Positions 1 through 5,797 of a stretch of DNA of 10,906 nucleotides are shown piece after piece. The notes under the pieces were generated by a model that worked only from the letters and a program-made list of their open reading frames with translations, searched no databases and was not told where the DNA came from. Source of the stretch: Eubacterium sp. CAG:274 (GTDB lineage: Bacteria; Bacillota; Clostridia; Lachnospirales; CAG-274); the NCBI GenBank assembly GCA_000432155.1, contig FR888508.1, forward strand, positions 13,771-24,676, written 5' to 3'. The position numbers and the translations under genes are program-made. Within the stretch, counting starts at the first letter, position 1, and each line of letters starts with the position of its first letter.

Positions 1-118
1 TTTCATTAGCAATTTCAGTTGCTGACATCGGCATGTCATTTTTCCATAAAACTTTCATCACCTGTTCTTCCTTTTCATTAAGGTTAAAAGGCGATTTTTC
101 CTTTTTTAATTTAAACAT
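1..118 (-). CDS. BlaI/MecI-like winged-helix transcriptional regulator (N-terminal part only)
   Basis: The gene runs off the left edge; 39 complete codons from the N-terminus are visible. The ATG at 118 follows an AAAGGGTGA ribosome site, and a sigma-A promoter lies just upstream. After a short Lys-rich start, the peptide reads LNEKEEQVMKVLWKND and then PMSATEIANE. This pattern (acidic helix, VMKVLW, short turn, then a helix starting S/T-A-x-E-I) is typical of the first helices of the BlaI/MecI/CopY penicillinase-repressor winged helix. Members of that family are dimeric repressors that bind dyad operators and often control a divergent or adjacent gene. The DNA-recognition helix and dimerisation region lie outside the window, so another winged-helix family remains possible. 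It is divergent from the secreted-protein gene that starts at 342. Confidence 0.6.
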   Translation of the reverse strand, partial: MFKLKKEKSPFNLNEKEEQVMKVLWKNDMPMSATEIANE

Positions 119-139
119 ATCTTCACCCTTTCTTCGGTT

Positions 140-168
140 ATTATACATTATTTTATTTAAAAATTCAA
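140..168 (-). promoter_or_regulatory. Sigma-A promoter of the BlaI-like regulator gene
   Basis: On the minus strand, TTGAAT (168-163) and TATAAT (145-140) are separated by 17 bases. Transcription would start near 133, giving a short leader before the ATG at 118. The boxes are seen in the sequence; promoter activity is inferred. Confidence 0.6.
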
Positions 169-222
169 TAAATATAAAAATAATTTTAAATTTAATTTCA
201 TTTTTTTATTTTAAAATCTATA

Positions 223-251
223 TTGACAAATTTGTTAATAATCGCTATAAT
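223..251 (+). promoter_or_regulatory. Perfect-consensus sigma-A promoter with a palindrome over the -35 box
   Basis: TTGACA (223-228), a 17-base spacer and TATAAT (246-251) match the vegetative consensus exactly. The -35 box lies inside a 16-bp near-palindrome, TTGACAAATTTGTTAA (223-238), whose central ten bases are perfectly symmetric. A promoter this strong usually needs repression, and the palindrome is a natural operator candidate. The expected start is near 258, leaving a leader of about 84 bases before the ATG at 342. It is back to back with the promoter at 140-168. Confidence 0.7.
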
Positions 252-253
252 TT

Positions 254-298
254 TATCGTATTTTAAATTTAAAATCTTTTTTTATTTAAAATACGATA
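254..298 (+). repeat. Perfect 15-bp inverted repeat at the transcription start of the secreted-protein gene
   Basis: TATCGTATTTTAAAT (254-268) is the exact reverse complement of 284-298, with a 15-base spacer. It begins two bases after the -10 box and spans the expected start site. It could be a two-site operator or, in RNA, a 5'-leader stem-loop. A second, overlapping 16-bp palindrome lies at 260-275. There is no U-tract after the right arm, so it is not an intrinsic terminator. Confidence 0.65.
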
Positions 299-341
299 TT
301 AGATATATGGAAAACATTAATTAATGAAAGGATTGTGAATT

Positions 342-776
342 ATGAAACATTTAAAAAAAATTTTTTCAATTATCTTAATATCTGTTATGGCATTAAGCAC
401 AATTAATGTAGCTTTTGCAAGCGATTTAAGCTACAATTCTTATATTGATACTTCAAAGTATTCTCTTGATGACAGCATATATGATATTCCTAAAAGTAAT
501 GTTGAAGATATTGTAAGCAAAATTAATGCAGAATATGGAGATGTTGGTTTATCTGTAAATACTTCTGAAAAAACTACTGAAGTAACAGTTGGAGAATTTA
601 TTTCAAATTTAAAAGCTATTGCCAAAGAAGGACAGGAAAATAAAGAGTCTGTTAAAAAAGAATACGAAGAAGTTACAGGTTGTAGCTACGATGACATTGA
701 ATGGGAACCTTATAATTCCAATGATAATTCAGCAAAAGCATCAACTGCTCAAACTTATGATAAAACTAAAAAGTAG
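342..776 (+). CDS. Secreted protein of unknown function, N-terminal two thirds, ended early by a frameshift
   Basis: The open frame encodes 144 residues. It starts with a classic signal peptide: MKHLKK, a hydrophobic stretch at about residues 8-22, and an AFA-S cleavage site near residue 26. The ATG follows GAAAGGATTG at good spacing. The mature part is acidic and Asn/Ser-rich, with no family I can name. The frame stops at TAG 774-776, directly after an A-run (768-772). In the next frame an uninterrupted coding stretch continues to 1036 and looks like the missing C-terminus. Adding one A to the run gives one 231-residue protein. As written, the product would be a truncated exported protein. 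The cause could be a real mutation, a slippage-prone homopolymer or a sequencing error. The gene is driven by the consensus promoter at 223-251. Confidence 0.7.
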   Translation: MKHLKKIFSIILISVMALSTINVAFASDLSYNSYIDTSKYSLDDSIYDIPKSNVEDIVSKINAEYGDVGLSVNTSEKTTEVTVGEFISNLKAIAKEGQENKESVKKEYEEVTGCSYDDIEWEPYNSNDNSAKASTAQTYDKTKK

Positions 777-1036
777 AATATGTAACTTTTATACTTCAAG
801 ATGTTATTTTAAAAACAACCGGTCAAAGTAATAGATTTAAAAGCGTAACAAAAATTACCGTTCCAAATGCTATTAACTCAACATTAACTCAAACATTCAC
901 TTGTAAAAGTACATCATATAAAATGATAGATTCTTACAGAACTTGCTCCATTACAGCAAAAGGAAATATACTCTATTCTAATAATGGATATACAGTAAAT
1001 AGAGACGGCTCTTTCCAAGCAGAATTTTATGCATAA
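770..1036 (+). pseudogene. Displaced C-terminal third of the secreted protein (-1 frame)
   Basis: From 770 this frame is open for 88 codons to TAA 1034-1036. It begins KVEYVTFILQDVILKTTGQ and ends DGSFQAEFYA. It has no ribosome site and no early start codon; the only in-frame ATG is deep inside, so it is not an independent gene. Its alternating beta-like pattern, two cysteines (in FTCKST and YRTCSI) and position flush against the stop of the preceding frame show it was once fused to it. The frame is closed just upstream by TAA at 767-769, so the shift must have occurred within 768-776. A terminator follows 29 bases after the stop, marking the original gene end. Confidence 0.7.
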
Positions 1037-1065
1037 CATTTAAAATATAATTTCCATATATCTAT

Positions 1066-1105
1066 TGAGGTGTGAAAAATAAGATTCCTTTCACACCTCA
1101 TTTTT
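1066..1105 (+). terminator. Rho-independent terminator of the secreted-protein gene
   Basis: TGAGGTGTGAAA (1066-1077) pairs perfectly with TTTCACACCTCA (1089-1100), a 12-bp stem with an 11-base loop, followed by five T (1101-1105). Only 28 bases separate it from the next start codon at 1134, so the downstream lipoprotein may depend on read-through. Confidence 0.85.
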
Positions 1106-1133
1106 GAAGTATTACAAACTAAAGGAGGCTCTT

Positions 1134-1727
1134 ATGAAAAAATATTATATACAATTTTTATTAGTCAGTTGTATGTTATTTTCCGGTTGTAATAAAAATA
1201 GCACAGCAACTGAAACTGAAACAATACATTCTACTTCTTCTGAAAAATTAAATGAGAATGTGAACAAAAACTGTACTTATATTGCTTACAGAGATAAGGT
1301 TATTGTTTTGGATAATAAAAACAATATAGCAAAACTTACAAATCTTAATGATGTTGAATCTTCTGATAAAGTAATTAACTACAGTTATGAAGATATGTGT
1401 AATCTTATTGACCAACTTACTGTTAAAAAAATACATATTAGTGGACCTAATAATATTTTATATGGTATTTCATATGCCCACGATTCAACAGATAAAGACA
1501 GTCAAAAAAATGAAAACACAGAAGATAAGGATTTTGACCTAAGCAATGCTGATATTTCTTTAGACGAATTAAAGATAATTATTGAAGGAAACAAAAAAGA
1601 AACGAACGAAAATTATGATAAAGTTCTTGAAGATTGTTTAACTGCTATTGTGAACACCATAAATTCTCAAGGTGTAAATACTATTTCTGTTACTTCTAAT
1701 ACTCAAAATACAGAAACTACTAAATAA
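1134..1727 (+). CDS. Small lipoprotein of unknown function
   Basis: The protein has 197 residues. The start at 1134 is set by a perfect AAAGGAGG at 1121-1128. A TTG farther upstream at 1104 lies in the terminator tail and is unlikely. The N-terminus is a lipoprotein signal: MKKYY, a hydrophobic core, then LFSGC with the acylated Cys at residue 19. The mature protein should therefore be tethered to the outer face of the membrane. A Ser/Thr/Asn/Glu-rich linker follows, then a mixed region with YIAYRDKVIVLDNKNNIAKL, which could be a small beta unit, and an Asp/Glu-rich, probably helical C-terminal half. No catalytic motif or known domain was recognised. Composition and codon use match the secreted protein upstream, and the two may act together at the cell surface. 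No clear promoter of its own is visible. Confidence 0.75.
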   Translation: MKKYYIQFLLVSCMLFSGCNKNSTATETETIHSTSSEKLNENVNKNCTYIAYRDKVIVLDNKNNIAKLTNLNDVESSDKVINYSYEDMCNLIDQLTVKKIHISGPNNILYGISYAHDSTDKDSQKNENTEDKDFDLSNADISLDELKIIIEGNKKETNENYDKVLEDCLTAIVNTINSQGVNTISVTSNTQNTETTK

Positions 1728-1741
1728 ACCATTATTAAAAC

Positions 1742-1770
1742 AAAAAAAATGCAAGGTTTTTAGCCTTGCA
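1742..1770 (-). terminator. Rho-independent terminator of ligA
   Basis: Read on the minus strand, TGCAAGG (1770-1764) pairs with CCTTGCA (1756-1750) around a 7-base loop and is followed by eight T (1749-1742). It lies 15 bases after the ligA stop. On the plus strand the hairpin is followed only by a broken T-rich stretch, so it may also weakly end the convergent lipoprotein transcript. Confidence 0.8.
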
Positions 1771-1785
1771 CTTTCACTTTATATT

Positions 1786-3726
1786 TTAAAGACTTTCTAT
1801 TAACTCTGCAAAATCTTCCTCACTTAAAATAGGAATATTCAACTCTTTAGCCTTTTTATTTTTGCTTGAATTTGATGTTACATCATTATTTATAAGATAA
1901 TTTGTTTTAGCTGAAACGCTACCTGTTACCTTGCCACCCATACTTTCTATAAAGTTTTGGAGTTCTTTTCTATTTTTATAGTTGTGTACATCGCCAGTTA
2001 TAACAAAGGTTTTGCCCTCCAGCTTATTACTGCCTGTGCTTTCCTCTGCCACAAAAGTAATATACTCAAGTGCCTTATTAATAAGCTCAATATTGTGGCT
2101 ATGGTTGAAATACTTCACAATACTTACGGCAATAACTTCCCCTATGCCGTCTATTTCACAAAGACTGTCAGCACTTGCGTTCATTATTTTTTCAAGGTCA
2201 TTGTTATACTTTTTGCACAATAATTTTGCATTACTTAAACCTACATTATTGATACCCAAAGCATATATAAAGTTAAACAAATTCACATTTTTAGACTTTT
2301 CAATGGCTGAAATAAGGTTATTGTAACTCTTTTCTCCAAAGCCTTCCATTTCAACTATGCTATCTCTGTACTTTTCAAGACAGTAAATGTCTGCATAGTT
2401 ATCCAAAAAGCCTTTATCAATGAATTTTTCAATAGTAGCTTCTGAAAAGCCCTCAATATTCATAGCATCTCTGCTTACATAATGCTCTATTGCCATTACT
2501 CGCTGTGCCTTACAGTTTGGATTGACACATTTCAACGCCTTACCATCTCTAAGGCTTACTATTTCTGTTTCCTCTCCACAAACTGGGCAATTTTTAGGAA
2601 TTTCTGCATTATTGCTCTTTGTCAAATTTTCTGCCACCTGTGGAATAATCATATTCGCTTTATAAACTGTAATTCTATCTCCAATGCCCAACTGCAAATG
2701 TTCCACAATACTTACATTGTGGAGTGATGCTCTGTTTACTGTTGTACCCTCAAGCTCTACTGGCTCAAAAACGGCTATTGGATTTATAAGTCCTGTTCTG
2801 GAAGTGTTCCAATCTATGTCAATAAGAGTGGTTTCTGCCTGCTCGTCTGCCCATTTGAAAGCAATGGAATCTCTAGGGAATTTTGCTGTTTCCCCTAAAG
2901 TACGAGAGTATGCAATATCGTCATAAGTAAGCACCAAACCGTCTGTGGCAAAAGGATTGTTTGGTATATTTTCTTCAAACTCACTTACTGCCTGTGCTAT
3001 GTTTTCAGAATTTACAAACTTTCTCTTTACCACTGTAAAACCTAGCTTTTCCAAATATTCAAAGCCCTGTGACTTCTTTTCAAAATCCATTCCCTCTGCA
3101 CTTACAAGCTGGAATGCCACAAAACAGACATTTCTCTTGGCACAAATTTCTGAATTAAGCTGACGCACCGTACCACTACACAAATTTCTTGGGTTCTTGT
3201 ACTTTTCTTCCGGCGACATTTCTTCATTTATATTGTCGAAATCCTCAAAGGAAATAACAGCCTCTCCTCTAAGTACAAGCTGACCCTTTTGGCTTATTTT
3301 AAGGGGAATGTTCTTAAAAACCCTAGCATTGTGGGTAATATCTTCACCAATTTCTCCGTTTCCTCTTGTAACAGCCTGTGTAAGCTCTCCGTCATTGTAT
3401 GTCAAAACTACTGTAAGACCGTCCATTTTGTAGGAAAGTACACCTATATTGTTGCCCAAAAATTCAGCAAGACGGGATACTTCCTTTGTCTTGTCAAGGG
3501 ATAACATTCGCTGTGGGTGTCTTATTTTTGTAAGAGAGCCTAAAACCTCATAGCCTACATTCTGTGTAGGAGAATTTGAAAGCACAATACCTGTTTCACT
3601 TTCCAATGCCACAAGCTCGTCATAAAGTGCATCATATTCTCTGTCAGTCATTATTTCCCTATTTTGCTGATAATAGGCAAGTGACGCCTTATTAAGAATT
3701 TCTATTAATTGTTTCATTCTATCCAT
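1786..3726 (-). CDS. ligA: NAD-dependent DNA ligase LigA
   Basis: LigA seals nicks in duplex DNA using NAD+, joining Okazaki fragments and repair sites. The 646 residues have the complete family layout. Domain Ia is at about 1-60, with the YY...D...YDxLYDEL pattern. The nucleotidyltransferase core carries the adenylated lysine K100 in KMDG, then RGEAVISF (153-160) and TDGLVL (261-266). The OB-fold follows (RASLHN, then KANMIIPQV). A four-Cys zinc finger has C380, C383, C400 and C405. Helix-hairpin-helix repeats span about 410-560, and a C-terminal BRCT domain spans about 567-646. KMDG and TVYKANMIIPQV differ from the K-[IV]-DG and RRAGDVIPQV of the E. coli type and mark a clostridial LigA subfamily. 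The start at 3726 has AGAGGA nine bases upstream; a second Met three codons in is possible. It lies 26 bases after the 80-residue gene and is probably co-transcribed with it. Confidence 0.97.
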   Translation of the reverse strand: MDRMKQLIEILNKASLAYYQQNREIMTDREYDALYDELVALESETGIVLSNSPTQNVGYEVLGSLTKIRHPQRMLSLDKTKEVSRLAEFLGNNIGVLSYKMDGLTVVLTYNDGELTQAVTRGNGEIGEDITHNARVFKNIPLKISQKGQLVLRGEAVISFEDFDNINEEMSPEEKYKNPRNLCSGTVRQLNSEICAKRNVCFVAFQLVSAEGMDFEKKSQGFEYLEKLGFTVVKRKFVNSENIAQAVSEFEENIPNNPFATDGLVLTYDDIAYSRTLGETAKFPRDSIAFKWADEQAETTLIDIDWNTSRTGLINPIAVFEPVELEGTTVNRASLHNVSIVEHLQLGIGDRITVYKANMIIPQVAENLTKSNNAEIPKNCPVCGEETEIVSLRDGKALKCVNPNCKAQRVMAIEHYVSRDAMNIEGFSEATIEKFIDKGFLDNYADIYCLEKYRDSIVEMEGFGEKSYNNLISAIEKSKNVNLFNFIYALGINNVGLSNAKLLCKKYNNDLEKIMNASADSLCEIDGIGEVIAVSIVKYFNHSHNIELINKALEYITFVAEESTGSNKLEGKTFVITGDVHNYKNRKELQNFIESMGGKVTGSVSAKTNYLINNDVTSNSSKNKKAKELNIPILSEEDFAELIESL

Positions 3727-3752
3727 TATATTTTTCCTCTTTTTAACACATT

Positions 3753-3995
3753 TTATACTGGGTCAAGTCCCATTTCTTCATAATATCTGTCGGCAATATA
3801 TTCGGCTGATTCTGCCCACAAACCGTTTTCAGTCTGCTGAAGTGTTTTGTAGGTTTCGGAGGTGTAAAACTTCATAGCTGCATCAGGAAAACTGATATTC
3901 ATTCTCCTTTGTAATACATTTAGAACGCATTTAATCTGTATAACCATATTCATAGTTATATCTTTGCCATTAAAGAAGTATATCCCCTTTGCCAT
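3753..3995 (-). CDS. Small hypothetical protein (80 residues)
   Basis: The ATG at 3995 has a perfect AAAGGAGG upstream, so the gene is very likely translated. The protein is soluble and mostly helical by composition, with no signal peptide or membrane segment. Recognisable stretches are an N-terminal NGKDITMNMVIQIKCVLNVL, then SFPDAAMKFYTSETYKTLQ, and TGLWAESAEYIADRYYEEMG near the end. This layout resembles small clostridial domain-of-unknown-function proteins (the DUF3791-like style), but I cannot assign a family with certainty. It sits between the terminator at 4015-4046 and ligA. No good promoter is visible between that terminator and its start, so its transcription may rely on read-through from the SLH gene. 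A role in ligase function is not implied by position alone. Confidence 0.75.
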   Translation of the reverse strand: MAKGIYFFNGKDITMNMVIQIKCVLNVLQRRMNISFPDAAMKFYTSETYKTLQQTENGLWAESAEYIADRYYEEMGLDPV

Positions 3996-4014
3996 AGTGT
4001 TCCCTCCTTTTTAT

Positions 4015-4046
4015 TAAAAATTACCCCCATACTTCAACTATGGGGG
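4015..4046 (-). terminator. Rho-independent terminator of the SLH-protein gene
   Basis: On the minus strand CCCCCATA (4046-4039) pairs with TATGGGGG (4031-4024) around a 7-base loop, followed by TAATTTTTA (4023-4015). It sits 22 bases after the stop at 4069. The 8-bp stem is very GC-rich for this genome, and the U-tract is interrupted by AA, so some read-through into the 80-residue gene is plausible. Confidence 0.75.
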
Positions 4047-4068
4047 CAAATCAGAAATTTATTCTATT

Positions 4069-5439
4069 TTATTTATTCATTATCTTATAGATAACTGTGG
4101 CAGCCTGTACTCTTGTAGTAGTAGCCTTTGGAGCAATCTTATTGCCGTCCATACCATTTACATAGCCGTCTTTAACCATAGCAGAAAGGCTTTCAAGGGC
4201 ATAAGCTGAAATATCTTCATAGTCGCTAAAGCCTTTGAGGTTGTCAGTATTTTCTACTGTAATATCCTTACCAAGCTTATATACAAGAGCCTTTTTAGCT
4301 AAAATCATCATATCCTGTCTTGTAATATTACTAGCTGGAGAGAATGTGCCGTCGCCATTACCATTGGCAATACCTAAATCCTTTGCAAGGCCTACAGCAT
4401 TGTAGTAATAAGCACCATTTTCTACATCGCTAAAGTTAGACTGTGGAGCTTTTGTTACATCAACACCGATACCCTTGAGGAGCATAATGATAAAATCGGC
4501 TCTCTTTACTTCGTTATTTGGTAAGAAAGTACCGTCGCTATAGCCATTTACAACCTTGTTAGAGGCAAGTTCATTGACATACTTAGCACCCCAGTAATCA
4601 GCAGGTACATCAGAGAATGTAACAGCCTGTACTGTAGTTGTTTCTGAAGTACTTTCTACTGAAGCAGTAGTAGTTTCTGTAGTGGCATCAGTAGTTACTT
4701 CTGTAGTTGTTGTAGTAACTCTTGAAGTTGAGCCACCGCCACCACCGCCTCCGCCGTTGGAAGTGTTAGCTTTTACAGTAGTAGTTTCAGTAGTTGCTTC
4801 TGTTGTAGTTGTGCTTTCGTCGCCATTGTCAGTACTGCCACCGTTTACTAAAACAGTTGAGTGAGCAGACTGGATATTGAGGCTAGTCTGTGTGCCTCTT
4901 GTAAGGTTAGCACCTGTAAATTTATCAAAACTTATGTCAGTTGAACCAGCACCTACAGCCTTAAACTTAATTCTGATTACAGTACCAGTTGAAGTATAGT
5001 TCTGCAAGAAACCGTCTACTGATGAAGAATTATAACCAGCAAACTTTAAAATACCTAACTTGCCGGCATTAGTCTTGTTATCAGCCTTGCCGTTGTAGTT
5101 ATAGTCCTGTGCCTTTGGTACAAAATCCACTCTGTTAGAAACTACATTACTAGGGAAAAGTGGGATATTGTTGTACTCAATAATATCACTAGGCATTTCT
5201 GTGTAATCAATGTCAACAGCCTCTAAAACAGCAGGGTCAAAATAAACAAAGCCTGTTAAACTGTTGAAACCCATTGGGTTGTCAGTTACCTTGTAATCGG
5301 CAAAAAGTGTATCGCCTACGCTAATTGTTTCCGCTGAAAGCTGGCAATCTGTTGAAACTGTATTGTCTGCACCATATGATAATACAGGAACAACAACCAT
5401 TGACAAACTTAAAAGCAAAGATAAAATTTTCTTCTTCAT
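4069..5439 (-). CDS. Secreted cohesin-like protein with three SLH domains
   Basis: This exported protein of 456 residues is predicted to anchor to the secondary cell-wall polymer. The signal peptide (about 1-23) has a KKK start and a hydrophobic core. Residues about 27-198 form a beta-rich module (VGDTLFADYKV, GFVYFDPAVLEAV, VIRIKFKAVGAGSTDISF) resembling cohesin-type domains, with a DxNxNGxAD stretch at 112-120 that could bind calcium. Residues about 200-272 are a Thr/Glu-rich, probably extended linker with a run of eight Gly (229-236). Three SLH domains follow at about 274-325, 335-386 and 403-454, each opening with FSD. The TRAE-like binding motifs are KRAD, TRQD and TRVQ, so none is canonical. 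In the family, SLH trimers bind pyruvylated wall polymer. The ATG at 5439 has AAAGGAGG upstream. It has its own promoter and terminator and is likely monocistronic. Confidence 0.9.
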   Translation of the reverse strand: MKKKILSLLLSLSMVVVPVLSYGADNTVSTDCQLSAETISVGDTLFADYKVTDNPMGFNSLTGFVYFDPAVLEAVDIDYTEMPSDIIEYNNIPLFPSNVVSNRVDFVPKAQDYNYNGKADNKTNAGKLGILKFAGYNSSSVDGFLQNYTSTGTVIRIKFKAVGAGSTDISFDKFTGANLTRGTQTSLNIQSAHSTVLVNGGSTDNGDESTTTTEATTETTTVKANTSNGGGGGGGGSTSRVTTTTTEVTTDATTETTTASVESTSETTTVQAVTFSDVPADYWGAKYVNELASNKVVNGYSDGTFLPNNEVKRADFIIMLLKGIGVDVTKAPQSNFSDVENGAYYYNAVGLAKDLGIANGNGDGTFSPASNITRQDMMILAKKALVYKLGKDITVENTDNLKGFSDYEDISAYALESLSAMVKDGYVNGMDGNKIAPKATTTRVQAATVIYKIMNK

Positions 5440-5490
5440 TGGTTCTCCTCCTTTTGGGTTAAGCTGTTTAGCCTAACTTTTTATAGATTT

Positions 5491-5519
5491 ATAATACCAC
5501 TTTTTATAGGGTTTTGCAA
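5491..5519 (-). promoter_or_regulatory. Sigma-A promoter of the SLH-protein gene
   Basis: On the minus strand TTGCAA (5519-5514) and TATTAT (5496-5491) are 17 bases apart. Transcription would start near 5484, giving a leader of about 45 bases that contains a weak hairpin (GTTAGGC near 5477-5471 with GCTTAAC near 5463-5457). Confidence 0.6.
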
Positions 5520-5526
5520 TAAGATA

Positions 5527-5701
5527 GGTTCTTTCTTTTTCTATCGTAAAAAGAAATGAACCAAAGAAAAATACTCTTGCAATTATTAGTTTCGCTTACA
5601 AGTAAGCGATTTAAGGCTTTGCCTTAAAAATCACGATTTTTAGCAAACCGGAAAGAAGTCCGGTGGCTTATACATAAGCCATATTTTGCAAAGCAAAATA
5701 T
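5527..5701. repeat. Array of seven consecutive hairpin palindromes in an intergenic region
   Basis: Seven perfect or near-perfect inverted repeats follow each other with little between the last six. They are 5527-5562 (arms GGTTCTTTCTTTTT and AAAAAGAAATGAACC, one bulge), 5592-5609 (TCGCTTAC), 5610-5628 (TTTAAGGC), 5625-5642 (TAAAAATC), 5647-5664 (ACCGGA), 5665-5680 (GGCTTAT) and 5681-5701 (ATATTTTGC). It looks like a dispersed non-coding element rather than random AT-rich DNA. It lies between the end of trhP and the promoter of the SLH gene. It may end or stabilise the trhP operon transcript, although no classic hairpin plus U-tract stands out. Confidence 0.75.
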
Positions 5702-5776
5702 TTTTGACCAGAAAAAAATGGAGTAAAACTTTACAATTTTTTGACCAGTAAAAAATCGAGTAAAACTTTGCAATTT
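5701..5776. repeat. Two tandem 37-bp direct repeats
   Basis: TTTTTGACCAG starts at 5701 and again at 5738. Over 39 aligned bases the copies differ at only three positions (A/T, G/C, A/G). Each contains GTAAAACTTT(A/G)C, a short dyad kept by a wobble pair in copy two. A decayed third start (TTTTTAACCA) follows at 5778. The repeats abut the hairpin array, and the rest of the intergenic region to 5797 shows nothing else. Confidence 0.8.
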
Positions 5777-5797
5777 ATTTTTAACCAACGCAATAAT

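Noticed and set aside
33..266. 77-residue plus-strand ORF
   Set aside because: It is antisense to the BlaI-like gene start, crosses both promoters, is made of Phe/Ile/Asn from AT-rich DNA and has no ribosome site.
767..776. Programmed -1 ribosomal frameshift at TAAAAAG
   Set aside because: The heptamer is T AAA AAG, not X XXY YYZ: the P-site tRNA would mispair after slippage, and no clear stimulatory structure follows. A lost A is simpler, though slippage is not excluded.
1104..1133. Upstream TTG start for the lipoprotein
   Set aside because: It lies in the terminator's T-tract with no ribosome site. The ATG at 1134 has AAAGGAGG and opens a proper lipoprotein signal.
1957..3504. Several plus-strand ORFs of 70-114 residues across ligA
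   Set aside because: All are antisense shadows of a fully conserved ligA, without ribosome sites or recognisable domains.
4682..4864. Plus-strand ORF rich in Val and Pro
   Set aside because: It is the complement of the Thr/Gly linker of the SLH protein; the Pro run mirrors the Gly codons.
5527..5776. CRISPR array
   Set aside because: The palindromes differ from each other and the only direct repeat occurs twice with no spacer; no cas genes are nearby.
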